NCBI RefSeq assembly: GCF_004283175.1
Contig: NZ_RXNW01000006.1
Coordinates: 108,115-172,114, forward strand
Reading direction: 5' to 3'
DNA from: Legionella longbeachae
GTDB lineage: Bacteria; Pseudomonadota; Gammaproteobacteria; Legionellales; Legionellaceae
Length of the DNA: 64,000 nucleotides
The notes beneath the pieces were generated by a model, which was not told where the DNA came from, ran no database searches, and saw only the letters and a program-made list of their open reading frames with translations. Every line of letters starts with the position of its first letter. Within the stretch, counting starts at the first letter, position 1. The position numbers were made by a program, and so were the translations under genes. Below are positions 1 through 10,000 of this stretch, in pieces.

Positions 1-1393
1 TGAATACTGCATCCATAGCTTCTTTCATGCGGCAAACTCTGATTCCATCAACAAAACTGCTGTTGTGATTGACTATCTTATCAATTATCGGGTTTTCCAA
101 ATACCAGGATTCAGTAAATGATTTACTCTTAAGCCAAGATTTTGAACGCTGCAATGACTCATTGATTGTTTCTTGAGTAAAAGGAGTAATTTGCACGCCT
201 AATTGTTCAAATAAATAGTCCATATCCAATTTTTGCGGTCGCAATCGAATTCCAAGTAATTCTTGAATTTCTAAAAAATGAACACTGGGTATTTCACCAT
301 GTTCTACGGTTACCGCCAGGAAATGTTCTACAATCATGGTAAAATAGGATAAATCAACTTCGCGTAGGGTCACATTCTCATCAAAAGCTTGTTTGTAATA
401 ATCTTTCACATCTTTTGAAGAAATTGCAGGTGTTATCCATGCATCTTTAAGGCCGAGGTCATATTTGAGCAATAACCCACAAAGCCTATTTTTTCTACCG
501 CTACCTATATGAAGAAAAATACCTTGAGAGCCAGTTCCATCCACTTCTGTTGCCCTGATTGTCGAATGACCTGGTTCCGGTTCAGGAGCAAATACAACGC
601 CCTTTTTACGTTGTATTTTTATCCAGGAATCAAAGAGAGGATGATAGTTATCAGGATACCAATACTTAACAGTCTGTAACCGTGAAAGGGAAATAGAGGT
701 TAAAGTGACTATATCCATAACTTGGCCCATTGTCTCAATGGCTATTTCTCGCACGTCTGCCTTTGGATGCAGCAATATAAGTAAGGCAATATCCCCACCT
801 TCGTCGATGTTGTATAAATCAACGAGAAGATCTGCAAAAAAATCAGCAGGCATGGCATAGCTTTGGGCAAAGAAATTTTCAGCAATATCAAAAACAGAAA
901 GATCTGATAATTCATGAATTAAATCACGAATCGCATCTAAATGAGATAAAGACTCATCTTCATTAATTAATTCCTCCTCTTCGCTTGCCAAATCATAGTA
1001 AGCATTTTTTAAATCTTCTGTAAGCTCAACATGAGACTCATAAAATGAATTCAGTATAGGCAACCAGAAACTTAATGTATGTTTTTGAGAATTTATGAGT
1101 TGTGCTAAATGATCCATTAATTGGATTAATGTCTTAGCACTGATTTTATTCGATTCCGCAGCACCTTGTAATTGAGCGACACAAATATCCAAAGCGAAAA
1201 TACAAGCGGAATAAACCGAAAGTCCCTCATCTAACTTTTCTTCTAAATTATTAATAATATCGATGAGCTTAAAGGCAAGTTCTGGCTGCTGGAAAAATAA
1301 AATATATAATTGAGGATCAGGCTCGGAGTTTTGCTCAATCAATGTTGCCATTTCAGTTAATAAACGGTACAGCTCTGGAGAATTACTGGTCAT
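1..1393 (-). CDS. Hypothetical protein, 3' end cut by the window edge
   Basis: An open reading frame starts at the ATG at 1393-1391 and runs through position 1 without a stop, giving 464 codons. The C-terminus lies outside the window. The protein is acidic and Leu-rich, with no signal peptide and no membrane segment. The first half looks helical, with an acidic stretch rich in Glu and Asp around residues 130-145. I recognise no catalytic motif or named domain. Its start overlaps the stop of the upstream thioesterase gene as ATGA, so the two are probably translationally coupled and share a transcript. Codon use looks like the neighbouring genes, so it is likely a real native gene. Function unknown. 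Confidence 0.8.
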   Translation of the reverse strand, partial: MTSNSPELYRLLTEMATLIEQNSEPDPQLYILFFQQPELAFKLIDIINNLEEKLDEGLSVYSACIFALDICVAQLQGAAESNKISAKTLIQLMDHLAQLINSQKHTLSFWLPILNSFYESHVELTEDLKNAYYDLASEEEELINEDESLSHLDAIRDLIHELSDLSVFDIAENFFAQSYAMPADFFADLLVDLYNIDEGGDIALLILLHPKADVREIAIETMGQVMDIVTLTSISLSRLQTVKYWYPDNYHPLFDSWIKIQRKKGVVFAPEPEPGHSTIRATEVDGTGSQGIFLHIGSGRKNRLCGLLLKYDLGLKDAWITPAISSKDVKDYYKQAFDENVTLREVDLSYFTMIVEHFLAVTVEHGEIPSVHFLEIQELLGIRLRPQKLDMDYLFEQLGVQITPFTQETINESLQRSKSWLKSKSFTESWYLENPIIDKIVNHNSSFVDGIRVCRMKEAMDAVF

Positions 1394-1773
1394 GTTTGCT
1401 TAGGCACCTGTCTTGCTTTACCTTTTTCATCTAATGCCACAAACACAAAAACACCTTCAGTAACTTGATATGCCTCTCTTTGAATCGCAGGATGAGCCCA
1501 TACTTCCACGCAAATCGTCATCGAGGTATTACCCTGCTTTACCAGGTTCACATAACAACTTACAAGATCACCAACATGGACTGGTTTTAAAAAACTCATA
1601 GAATGGATAGCAACTGTTGCCACGCGCCCCAAAGCCAATCTTTTTGCCAAGATTCCTGCCGCCAAGTCCATCTGCGAGACTATCCATCCACCAAATATAT
1701 CGCCATTAGCATTAGTATTTGCGGGCATTGCCAAAGTTTGGATAGCAAGGTCTCCCTTTGGAGTATTGGTCAT
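1390..1773 (-). CDS. yciA: Acyl-CoA thioesterase, YciA type
   Basis: 127 residues, the usual length for a single hot-dog-fold YciA-type thioesterase. The family hydrolyses acyl-CoA esters in the cytoplasm. The N-terminal NANGDIFGGWIVSQMD stretch (about residues 21-36) carries the conserved Asn and Asp of the active site. The following AGILAKRLALGRVATVAI and the VHVGDLVSCYVNLVKQG segments are typical of the family. The gene lies upstream of the truncated unknown gene with a 4-bp ATGA overlap, and 242 bp downstream of tex on the same strand. The in vivo substrate cannot be read from the sequence. Confidence 0.93.
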   Translation of the reverse strand: MTNTPKGDLAIQTLAMPANTNANGDIFGGWIVSQMDLAAGILAKRLALGRVATVAIHSMSFLKPVHVGDLVSCYVNLVKQGNTSMTICVEVWAHPAIQREAYQVTEGVFVFVALDEKGKARQVPKQT

Positions 1774-2015
1774 TATTTTCCACCGTATTTATGTATCGAT
1801 AAAATCAAAATTAATCTATTTGCCATTCAAGTCATCTTTATCTCTACGTCCTAAGACTTGTTTCCTGAGGAAGCATCGGAAAAAGCCTGGCAGCAGGTTT
1901 ATGCCACTTTGTCAGGACTTATTCGCGAGCGCCCAAAGTCAGTGGGCACCACGAAAAATCTATTGGCTTATCCAGTAGCTTTTGGCTACAAGGCCTTCAG
2001 CTACATGATCATTTA

Positions 2016-4361
2016 TTAATTTCGTTTTAATTTAGCTAATGCATCTGCCATTGCTGTATTAAATACAGTTTTTTTAACGGGTTCAGCTTTTTTACTCATT
2101 TCCGGTTTTTTCTTATGTTCGGTTTTTTTGGCCTGATGCACTTTTTTTGTTTCTGCAGGTTTAGCTGTTTTTTTGGCTGGGGTACTTAAAGGTTCATCTT
2201 CTAATTTCATACTCAAGCCAATGCGCTTCCTTTCTTTATCTATTTCGACCACCTTCACGGTTACGATATCGCCAGCTTTCACTACAGTACGTGGGTCTGA
2301 GATAAATTTATGCGTCATTGCCGAAATATGAACTAAGCCATCCTGATGGACACCAATATCAATAAAAGCTCCGAAGTTAGTTACATTACTGACCACACCT
2401 TCAAGAATCATACCTTCTTGTAAATGCTCAATATCTTCAATCCCTTCTTTAAATTGTGCCGTCTTAAATTCAGGCCTAGGATCACGACCTGGCTTTTCCA
2501 ACTCACTCAATACATCTTTAATGGTCGGTAAACCGAATTGTTCGTCAACAAATTGCTCTGCATTCACGCTACGTAATTGTTCTTTATTACCAATCAAATT
2601 TTTTATATCTACTTTTTTATTAGCAATAATTTTTTCAACCAATGGATAGGCCTCTGGGTGAACACAAGATGCATCCAAAGGATTATCACCATTCATAATG
2701 CGTAAAAATCCAGCTGCTTGTTGAAAGGCTTTTTCGCCCATACGACCAACATTTTTTAATTCCATCCTGTTTTTGAATGCCCCATGTTCATCACGATAAA
2801 GCACTATATTTTTAGCTAAAGTTTCGTTAAGACCTGAAATGTGGGATAACAAAGCGGCTGAAGCCGTATTAACATCCACTCCAACTGCATTGACACAATC
2901 TTCAACAACACCATCAAGGCTTCGAGCCAAGCGAGTTTGATTGACGTCATGCTGGTATTGACCCACACCGATTGATTTGGCCTCGATTTTTACCAATTCT
3001 GCAAGTGGATCCTGTAACCGTCTCGCAATTGAGACTGCTCCTCTTAACGTTACATCCAAATCAGGAAACTCTTGTGATGCAATTTCCGAAGCCGAATATA
3101 CAGACGCCCCTGCCTCACTTACGATTACTTTATTGAGTTTCAAATCGGGATACATTTTGATGAGTTCGGAAACTAATCGCTCCGTTTCTCGGGAACCTGT
3201 TCCGTTACCGATGCTAATGAGATTAACATGGTACTTAGCAGCAAGTTTAGCTAAGTCCGTAATTGCTGAATGCCATTCGTGTTGTGGCGCAAATGGAAAA
3301 ACAACAGTGTAATCAAGTAATTTACCTGTTTCATCAACGACAACTACTTTAACTCCTGTTCGAATTCCGGGATCGAGTCCAATGGTTATTTTAGGACCAG
3401 CGGGGGCTGCAAGTAATAAGTCACGTAAATTCCTGGAAAAAACTTTAATCGCTTCTTCATCTGCGATTTCACGTAAACGAGTAAGCAATTCGAGTTCAAG
3501 CTTGGTAAATAATTTGACTTTCCATGTAAGACGTACGGTTTCTAACAACCAATGGTCAGCTTTTCTTTGGCGGTCAGCGATTTGGAAATGGGCTGCAACT
3601 TTATCTTCGCCGTAAGACAAATCATGTTCAGGTAACACCAAACTCACTTGTAAGACACTCTCGCGGCGACCTCGAAATAATGCTAAAGCACGGTGTGACG
3701 GAATTTTTTTAATTGGCTCAGCATAATCAAAATAATCTGAAAATTTATTTATTGTTTCTTTTTTCTTGGCGCTTCCTACTGATTTAACGATACCATGTTG
3801 CCATAAATATTCACGTAATTCATTAATCAAATCTGCATCTTCAGCAAAATGTTCCATTAATATATGGCGCGCCCCTTCTAATGCAGCCTTGACATCCTCG
3901 ACTCCAGCATCAGGATTAACAAAAAGTGCAGCTTGCTCTTCAGGATCCAGTTCTGGATTTTTCCAAAGCGTTTGAGCCAATGGATCTAGCCCCGCCTCTA
4001 CAGCAATCTGTGCTTTGGTGCGACGCTTAGGCCTGAAGGGTAAATATAAATCTTCAAGTCGCGTTTTAGTATCTGCAGCTAAAATGCTCTGTTCAAGTTC
4101 AGGAGTTAATTTTTCTTGTTCGCGGATTGACTGTAAAACCACAGCACGACGTTCGTCTAATTCACGCAAATAAAGCACACGCTCATCAATAAAACGTAAT
4201 TGTATATCATCAAGTCCTTCAGTAGCTTCCTTGCGATAACGAGCAATAAAAGGAATTGTTGCTCCCTCATTCAGCAGACGAATGGCCGCCTCTACCTGCG
4301 CTGGCTTAACTTTAATTTCTTGCGCAATAATTGCAGCTAATCCCGACATCTCTTGAGTCAT
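2016..4361 (-). CDS. tex: Tex family RNA-binding transcription accessory protein
   Basis: 781 residues, the normal Tex length. The family has an N-terminal helical part, a YqgF/RuvC-like domain ([19 protein letters not shown], about residue 325), helix-hairpin-helix motifs ([19 protein letters not shown] and [19 protein letters not shown]) and a C-terminal S1 RNA-binding domain (from [20 protein letters not shown] to about residue 720). Tex binds nucleic acid and influences transcription; in Bordetella it affects toxin expression. After the S1 domain comes a Lys-rich, low-complexity tail of about 60 residues, which is common in Legionella homologues. It appears to be a stand-alone gene with its own promoter in the gap to glmS. 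Confidence 0.96.
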   Translation of the reverse strand: MTQEMSGLAAIIAQEIKVKPAQVEAAIRLLNEGATIPFIARYRKEATEGLDDIQLRFIDERVLYLRELDERRAVVLQSIREQEKLTPELEQSILAADTKTRLEDLYLPFRPKRRTKAQIAVEAGLDPLAQTLWKNPELDPEEQAALFVNPDAGVEDVKAALEGARHILMEHFAEDADLINELREYLWQHGIVKSVGSAKKKETINKFSDYFDYAEPIKKIPSHRALALFRGRRESVLQVSLVLPEHDLSYGEDKVAAHFQIADRQRKADHWLLETVRLTWKVKLFTKLELELLTRLREIADEEAIKVFSRNLRDLLLAAPAGPKITIGLDPGIRTGVKVVVVDETGKLLDYTVVFPFAPQHEWHSAITDLAKLAAKYHVNLISIGNGTGSRETERLVSELIKMYPDLKLNKVIVSEAGASVYSASEIASQEFPDLDVTLRGAVSIARRLQDPLAELVKIEAKSIGVGQYQHDVNQTRLARSLDGVVEDCVNAVGVDVNTASAALLSHISGLNETLAKNIVLYRDEHGAFKNRMELKNVGRMGEKAFQQAAGFLRIMNGDNPLDASCVHPEAYPLVEKIIANKKVDIKNLIGNKEQLRSVNAEQFVDEQFGLPTIKDVLSELEKPGRDPRPEFKTAQFKEGIEDIEHLQEGMILEGVVSNVTNFGAFIDIGVHQDGLVHISAMTHKFISDPRTVVKAGDIVTVKVVEIDKERKRIGLSMKLEDEPLSTPAKKTAKPAETKKVHQAKKTEHKKKPEMSKKAEPVKKTVFNTAMADALAKLKRN

Positions 4362-4546
4362 TTACATCCCCGTAACACATAAATAGATAACAATTAATTA
4401 TCTCACCCCTAAATCTTAATATCATGTAACTGGTGATGATACGCTATAACCTGCTTCAACCAAGCTACACAATTATATTTCTCTCTTTTTAAGGATAAAA
4501 AGCAAGAAACCAAATTAAGGATGACTTATAAAAAAACGCCACATTA

Positions 4547-6361
4547 TCACTCAACAGTTACTGATTTGGCAAGATTACGTGGTTGATCCACATCTGTACC
4601 TTTAACAACAGCAACATGATAAGCCAATAACTGTAAAGGAATCGTATAAATTATAGGAGCAACCCAAGAACCACAAGAGGGAACCTTAATTAGGTGTGCT
4701 CCATTTGCCCGCCAGATTTGGCTGTCATCCACAAAAACAAACAATTGGCCGCCTCGCGCGCTTACTTCCTGCAAATTAGATTTTAATTTATCGAGCAGTT
4801 CATCATTAGGGGCAACAGCCACGACGGGCATGTTTTCATCAACTAAAGCGAGTGGCCCATGTTTTAACTCTCCGGAAGGATAAGCCTCAGCGTGAATATA
4901 AGAAATTTCTTTAAGCTTTAATGCGCCTTCTAAAGCAACTGGATATTCAACACCACGTCCTAGAAATAAGGCATGTGCCTTATTCACAAATAGAGAAGCT
5001 AAACCTTCAATTTCAGTATTCATCTTTAAGACCCGTTCACAGCATGCGGGCAACTCTTGTAATTGTTTGAGAACCTCGTTAGCTCGACTATCGTGACACA
5101 AGGCTGTAGCAAGCATCAAAAGTGCAGCTAATTGAGTAGTAAATGCCTTGGTAGACGCCACACCAATCTCGACACCAGCCCTGGTTAGAAAGACACAGTC
5201 AGCCTCTCTCACTAAAGTACTCGTTGCTACATTACAAATAGCCAAACTGGCTAAATACGGCATACTCTTTGCCTTCTGTAAGGCCGCAAGAGTATCCGCT
5301 GTCTCACCTGATTGAGAAATCGTGATAAACAATGAATCATTAGGAACGACTACATCGCGATAACGATATTCACTGGCAATTTCAACTTGCGTAGGTAACC
5401 CGGCCAGGGACTCCAACCAATATTTAGCAACCATTCCCGCATGATAACTGGTACCGCAAGCAACAATGTGAATTTGTTTGATTAACGGAAATACACGAGA
5501 AGCCCGTTCGCCAAAACTGGCTCTAAGCACTTCAACAGTACTCACCCGCCCCTCTATAGTATCAGCCAGGACCCTTGATTGTTCGGAGATTTCTTTGAGC
5601 ATGAAATGTCGATAAGGCCCCTTAGTTACAATTTCGGCATTGCTTGTTAATAAATGAGAGGGGCGCTCAACAATTTCTTTTGATGAATTATAAATGACAA
5701 CTTTTTTGGAAGTAACATACGCACTATCACCTTCCTCTAAATAAAGCACTGATTGAGCAAAAGCTTTTAATGCCAGGCTATCCGAAGCGATGAAATTTTC
5801 ACCAATACCCATGCCAACAACCAAAGGGCTTCCTTTGCGGATTGCAACCAGCTCCATAGGCCTTTGCTGATGGATAACCCCCAGGGCAAAAGCACCATGC
5901 ATTTCTGCAGCAGCGGTCTGCACGGCCGCAAGTAAATTTTCACTTTGAAGATAATAGTAGTGAATCAAATGAGCAGCAACTTCCGTATCTGTTTCAGAAG
6001 TAAAAATATATCCTCTAGTGGTTAGTTCCTGACGCAGCTTTTCATGATTTTCAATAATCCCGTTATGTACCAGGGCAATCTGATCATGAGATAAATGAGG
6101 ATGTGCATTTTGTTCTGAAGGCTTTCCGTGTGTAGCCCATCGAGTATGAGCAATACCGATATTTCCCATAACTGAGGTTTCTTGCATGGCATCGGCTAAA
6201 TTTTGTACTTTACCCTGAATTCGTACGCGCTTTAAATAGCCCTGGCTATCAATTACCGCAATGCCCGCAGAATCATAACCCCTATATTCTAAACGTCGTA
6301 ATCCTTCGAGTAAAATTTTACTAATATCCCTTTCAGATACAGCACCGATTATTCCACACAT
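4547..6361 (-). CDS. glmS: Glutamine-fructose-6-phosphate aminotransferase (isomerizing)
   Basis: 604 residues. GlmS makes glucosamine-6-phosphate from fructose-6-phosphate and glutamine, the first step to UDP-GlcNAc for peptidoglycan and LPS. The mature N-terminal nucleophile Cys2 is present (MCGIIGAV), followed by the class II glutaminase motifs HTRWATHGKPSEQNAHPH and HNGIIENH. Two SIS sugar-isomerase domains follow (CGTSYHAG and ISQSGETADT in the first), and the protein ends in the typical AKSVTVE. The ribosome binding site GAGGAGTAGG sits just upstream of the ATG. I see no glmS ribozyme, as expected in a gammaproteobacterium. glmU, which acts later in the same pathway, is 24 kb away in this window. 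Confidence 0.98.
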   Translation of the reverse strand: MCGIIGAVSERDISKILLEGLRRLEYRGYDSAGIAVIDSQGYLKRVRIQGKVQNLADAMQETSVMGNIGIAHTRWATHGKPSEQNAHPHLSHDQIALVHNGIIENHEKLRQELTTRGYIFTSETDTEVAAHLIHYYYLQSENLLAAVQTAAAEMHGAFALGVIHQQRPMELVAIRKGSPLVVGMGIGENFIASDSLALKAFAQSVLYLEEGDSAYVTSKKVVIYNSSKEIVERPSHLLTSNAEIVTKGPYRHFMLKEISEQSRVLADTIEGRVSTVEVLRASFGERASRVFPLIKQIHIVACGTSYHAGMVAKYWLESLAGLPTQVEIASEYRYRDVVVPNDSLFITISQSGETADTLAALQKAKSMPYLASLAICNVATSTLVREADCVFLTRAGVEIGVASTKAFTTQLAALLMLATALCHDSRANEVLKQLQELPACCERVLKMNTEIEGLASLFVNKAHALFLGRGVEYPVALEGALKLKEISYIHAEAYPSGELKHGPLALVDENMPVVAVAPNDELLDKLKSNLQEVSARGGQLFVFVDDSQIWRANGAHLIKVPSCGSWVAPIIYTIPLQLLAYHVAVVKGTDVDQPRNLAKSVTVE

Positions 6362-6748
6362 TACCTACTCCTCGTTTCACTAAACCGTAGTTGAACGATA
6401 CACAAATCAATAAAAACTGGAATTATGCCATAAAGATAAATAAATCACTAACACGCATGGCCAAAGAATTTGAAAGGATTTAAATCACCTTTATCCTCCC
6501 AAGAATATCCTGAATCTTCACATCTCCAGTCTCGCCCTTTACTCCGAAGTTTCATGGCTTGTCCGCAGAATGCAGAAGCACGGGACTAAAATACTGAACC
6601 CCGTGGAAAATTCCCGGGGTTTAAAATCGAGATTTGATTCTGAAACAGCAAGAATAACCCAGTCTCCAGCTATCCTCCCAAAGACAGACTGCCATTAGCT
6701 TTAAATAGCAGTTGTCCCCAGGGCTGTTAGTTAGCAAACCAATCTAAA
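6362..6748. other. Intergenic region glmS-plaC, no gene
   Basis: 387 bp between the start of glmS and the end of plaC, both on the minus strand. It should hold the glmS promoter (a CATAAT-like -10 on the minus strand around 6421-6426) and the plaC terminator. One GC-rich hairpin is listed separately. No convincing reading frame is present. Confidence 0.6.
6597..6621 (-). terminator. Hairpin downstream of plaC, possible terminator
   Basis: Perfect 7-bp inverted repeat AACCCCG / CGGGGTT with an 11-nt spacer, about 130 bp past the plaC stop. The T-run after it on the minus strand is poor (CAGTATTTTAG), so termination is plausible but not certain. Confidence 0.4.
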
Positions 6749-8047
6749 TTACTCAATGGGATTTTTGCAGGTTACTGAATACCCATGGTCTTTCATAGCA
6801 TTACATACTTCAAAAGCGATTAATCCGTGAGCTCGGGTGCTTGGATGGATTTCATCCCAGAATAAATAACTATCAGGAGTATCACAAACATGATAGTTTT
6901 TATCTCCAGCTGCGAAGCTTTCATCTCTGTACTGGAGGACTTGCGCATAACGTAGTACATAGTTATGGGCAAAAGGCGAAGTACGAAATGCATCATACAT
7001 AGGCAGCTTCACATCAATACATGCATCCTGAACATTAGTAAAACCATAGTTTCCTGGATTTTTTAAAGCCCTTTCCATGTACTCTTGCATGTTAATGTAG
7101 AGAAAATCTGCATTGGGATAGATTTTAGCCCACTCTTGCATACGGTTTTGAAGACGCTCATTGTGCATATCAATTGCATTATTCAAAACGTCTCTGTCTG
7201 TAGTTTGCACTACACGTGGAGTATCTCCCAAATGAGGTAAACCCATAACCACAAAGCGACGAGCTCCAGCCTTCATTAATTTCATTACTGCAGAACCAGT
7301 GCTTGATAGGACATTGTCGACATAGGTGCTCATGACTTCAGTATTGTAATTATCTTCGAAAAACAAAACATTGATGTAATCATTGCTGCCCGAGAAAACA
7401 AAGAACACTGTTTCCTCACTCAAAGAAGGATGTTCCAATAAATATGCCTGAACAGTTAGGCCAAGACTTGGAGGAACAAGCTTACCCACTATAAGGTTTT
7501 TGATTGTTCCCAGTGGATGGCGAATTAAGTTCCATACCGTTAATTGATAGTCATAAGTAGCTGACCAGCTTCCACCAAATGCACGGTTTAAATATACCTC
7601 TTCATCATCTGGGGCAATAGAAATCATTTTTGCTAAATATTCATTCCATACCTGCCCATTTGAGAATCTTGAATTCCAATAAGGTTTTCCTGGTAATACT
7701 GGAACCATCTTGACTTTACTGACTAAATTCGCAATATAAGGCGCTAACTGGTTATCAAAAAAATCAGTAACAATGGCGATACCTGAATCTAATACCATTT
7801 GAGGAACATAATATTCTTCGGCGTATTCAACCATTTTATTCAATACAAATATTTTAAATGGTGCAACTAAGAATGCGGGATCTTCTTCCTGGCGTAAACT
7901 TTTAAGCAAGTGTGTGGTGTTGCCTGTGTCAGACAAACTATCACCAAATACAACCATAGATTTAACGGGGGTAGCAGCAAAACTGACTAATGGGATAAAA
8001 ATACAAAGGGCCAAAAACCAACGTAACTTCCTAATGTAATATGCCAT
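6749..8047 (-). CDS. plaC: Secreted GDSL phospholipase/acyltransferase PlaC
   Basis: 432 residues with an N-terminal signal peptide (hydrophobic residues 10-24, then AATPVKS). Block I FGDSLSDTGN places the nucleophile at Ser37. GGSW and GSNDY form the other GDSL blocks. The C-terminal DEIHP motif places Asp398 and His401. These are the positions reported for L. pneumophila PlaC, a type II-secreted lysophospholipase A and glycerophospholipid:cholesterol acyltransferase. Cys343 and Cys388 flank a 44-residue loop that matches the disulfide loop cut by the protease ProA during PlaC activation. The ribosome binding site AAGGAG is strong and 6 nt from the ATG. The gene is monocistronic and divergent from trhO. 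Confidence 0.92.
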   Translation of the reverse strand: MAYYIRKLRWFLALCIFIPLVSFAATPVKSMVVFGDSLSDTGNTTHLLKSLRQEEDPAFLVAPFKIFVLNKMVEYAEEYYVPQMVLDSGIAIVTDFFDNQLAPYIANLVSKVKMVPVLPGKPYWNSRFSNGQVWNEYLAKMISIAPDDEEVYLNRAFGGSWSATYDYQLTVWNLIRHPLGTIKNLIVGKLVPPSLGLTVQAYLLEHPSLSEETVFFVFSGSNDYINVLFFEDNYNTEVMSTYVDNVLSSTGSAVMKLMKAGARRFVVMGLPHLGDTPRVVQTTDRDVLNNAIDMHNERLQNRMQEWAKIYPNADFLYINMQEYMERALKNPGNYGFTNVQDACIDVKLPMYDAFRTSPFAHNYVLRYAQVLQYRDESFAAGDKNYHVCDTPDSYLFWDEIHPSTRAHGLIAFEVCNAMKDHGYSVTCKNPIE

Positions 8048-8264
8048 ATTATCTCCTTATAAGCCCGGCGGGTATGTAAAAACACGAATACCTGTGTTGG
8101 TATATAACAGTATGATCGCTGATTGGCTTTTGTCAACGCATTTAATTAATTTTTGCTTAATATTTAAACCCAACTTGTGTGCATTTAAATCATGCCTATT
8201 GATTAAATTCTGTGTAAATGGTAATTTTTGCTGAATATTTTTTGTTTCTATTGTTAGGTAGTAC

Positions 8265-9035
8265 ATGAAAGAAATAGTCATTGCTGCATTTTATAAATTT
8301 GTTCTCATAGAAGATTATGAGATTTTGCGCGAGCCTTTATTGACCAAAATGCAAGAAATCGGTATCAAAGGCACAATCATATTAGCGTCCGAAGGAATTA
8401 ATGGTAGTTTTGCTGGCACACGAGAGCAAATGGATCTTTTTTATCAGTTCATTCGTCAGGATGGACGACTGGCCGATCTAAAATTCAAAGAAACTTTTGA
8501 TAACGACAATCCCTTTGAAAAATCCAAAGTCAAACTTCGCAAAGAAATTGTGACTATGGGGATAAAAAATGTGGATCCATTGAAAACTGTAGGCACTTAT
8601 CTAACCCCTCAAGAGTGGAATGAATTAATTGCAGATCCTGATGTTGTTTTAATCGATACTCGTAATGATTATGAGTTTGAATTAGGAACATTTAAAAACG
8701 CAATTAATCCTAATACAGAAAATTTCCGCGATTTTCCGGAATATGTACAACAATGTTTGCTTGACAAAAAAGATAAAAAAATAGCCATGTTTTGTACTGG
8801 AGGCATACGTTGTGAAAAATCAACCGCTTATTTAAAAGAACTTGGTTTTGAGAATGTTTTTCATTTGCATGATGGCATTCTTAATTATATAGAGCAAATG
8901 CCCAAGGAGAAATCGCTCTGGCAAGGCCAATGCTTTGTTTTTGATAACCGCGTGGCAGTTGATCAAGAATTAAATAGGGTCTATCCTCAGTTACCACTAG
9001 ATTACAAGCATGATCGAGAGCGTGCTAAAGAATAA
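8265..9035 (+). CDS. trhO: tRNA uridine(34) hydroxylase, rhodanese-like (TrhO/YceA)
   Basis: 256 residues. The UPF0176/TrhO family hydroxylates U34 of certain tRNAs on the way to cmo5U/mo5U. An N-terminal acylphosphatase-like part ([14 protein letters not shown] to about residue 90) precedes a rhodanese domain with [11 protein letters not shown] and the active-site loop [16 protein letters not shown], where the Cys of CTGGIRC is catalytic. It is shorter than E. coli YceA (350 residues) because the C-terminal extension is missing, which is normal in many homologues. It is followed after 5 bp by smpB and then bcp, so it probably leads a three-gene operon. Confidence 0.92.
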   Translation: MKEIVIAAFYKFVLIEDYEILREPLLTKMQEIGIKGTIILASEGINGSFAGTREQMDLFYQFIRQDGRLADLKFKETFDNDNPFEKSKVKLRKEIVTMGIKNVDPLKTVGTYLTPQEWNELIADPDVVLIDTRNDYEFELGTFKNAINPNTENFRDFPEYVQQCLLDKKDKKIAMFCTGGIRCEKSTAYLKELGFENVFHLHDGILNYIEQMPKEKSLWQGQCFVFDNRVAVDQELNRVYPQLPLDYKHDRERAKE

Positions 9036-9040
9036 ATTTT

Positions 9041-9517
9041 ATGACCAACAAAAAACAATCTGATTCAACTATTGTTTTCAATCGAAAAGCAAGTTTTGAT
9101 TATTTTATTGAAGAACAATATGAAGCTGGCCTTGTCCTCGAAGGCTGGGAAGTGAAAAGCTTGCGTGCCGGAAAAATTAATCTATCCGATTCACATGTTA
9201 TTATAAAAAATAGTGAAGCTTTTTTATTGGGAGCACAAATTCAACCACTAATTACAGCTTCAACACATACCATTCCAGATCCAATCCGTACTCGAAAGCT
9301 CTTATTAAATAGAAAAGAATTGAATCAACTAATCGGAAGTGTCGAACGCCAAGGCTATACCATAGTCCCACTCTCCTTATACTGGAAGAAAAATAAAATA
9401 AAAATCAAAATTGCTTTGGCCAAAGGTAAAAAGGAACATGACAAACGAGATACGATCAAAGATCGTGAATGGCAAAGAGATCGCTCACGCATCATGAAAA
9501 AAACAGGGAGAGACTGA
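9041..9517 (+). CDS. smpB: SsrA-binding protein SmpB
   Basis: 158 residues. SmpB binds tmRNA and brings it to stalled ribosomes for trans-translation. The family core is clear: [19 protein letters not shown], then [16 protein letters not shown], and a basic C-terminal tail ([20 protein letters not shown]) that enters the mRNA channel in the known structures. It sits 5 bp behind trhO, and its stop overlaps the bcp start in TGATG. Confidence 0.97.
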   Translation: MTNKKQSDSTIVFNRKASFDYFIEEQYEAGLVLEGWEVKSLRAGKINLSDSHVIIKNSEAFLLGAQIQPLITASTHTIPDPIRTRKLLLNRKELNQLIGSVERQGYTIVPLSLYWKKNKIKIKIALAKGKKEHDKRDTIKDREWQRDRSRIMKKTGRD

Positions 9518-9969
9518 TGAATATAGGAGAATCCGTACCTAATTTTGCCTTTACTGCAACAAACGGACTTTCAGGCCAACTTAACGATTATCAAGGGCAA
9601 TATGTAATCCTCTATTTTTATCCCAAGGATGCAACTCCAGGGTGTACCACTGAAGGTCAAAACTTTAGAGATGCATACCCCCAATTTCAAGCGTTAAACA
9701 TACAAATATTTGGAATTTCCCGCGACAGTTTAAAATCACATGAAAATTTTAAAGCCAAACAAAGCTTTCCTTTTGAGCTCATTAGTGACCAGGACGAACA
9801 GTTATGCCAATTATTTGATGTAATAAAGATGAAATCCATGTATGGCAAACAAGTGCGTGGTATTGAACGCAGTACTTTTATCATTGACCCTCAAGGTAAA
9901 CTGATGAAAGAATGGCGAAAAGTTAAGGTCAATGGTCATGTGAATGAAGTGTTGGATACTTTAAAATAA
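9517..9969 (+). CDS. bcp: Thioredoxin-dependent peroxiredoxin Bcp (PrxQ type)
   Basis: 150 residues from the ATG at 9517, which overlaps the smpB stop and gives a standard N-terminus ([12 protein letters not shown]). An upstream in-frame start inside smpB would add an atypical leader and was not used. Peroxiredoxins of this group reduce hydroperoxides using thioredoxin. The peroxidatic Cys is Cys43 in PKDATPGCTTEG. The resolving Cys that many Bcp proteins have five residues later is Gln48 here; the only other Cys is Cys97. The enzyme is therefore either a 1-Cys type or uses Cys97. It is translationally coupled to smpB. Confidence 0.93.
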   Translation: MNIGESVPNFAFTATNGLSGQLNDYQGQYVILYFYPKDATPGCTTEGQNFRDAYPQFQALNIQIFGISRDSLKSHENFKAKQSFPFELISDQDEQLCQLFDVIKMKSMYGKQVRGIERSTFIIDPQGKLMKEWRKVKVNGHVNEVLDTLK

Positions 9970-10000
9970 TGACAAGAGCCCCATCATAAAAGGTGAATTT

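Noticed and set aside
1603-1978. Two overlapping plus-strand frames opposite and behind yciA
   Set aside because: They run antisense to yciA or through spacer DNA, with no ribosome binding site and no protein-like features.
4362-4546. Possible glmS ribozyme or terminator near glmS
   Set aside because: The T-run after the glmS stop has no stem before it, and no ribozyme core is recognisable upstream of glmS; glmS ribozymes belong to Gram-positive bacteria.
8057-8281. A 74-codon minus-strand frame in the plaC-trhO gap
   Set aside because: It overlaps the start of trhO on the opposite strand, has no ribosome binding site and has composition like translated AT-rich spacer; the gap is needed for two divergent promoters.
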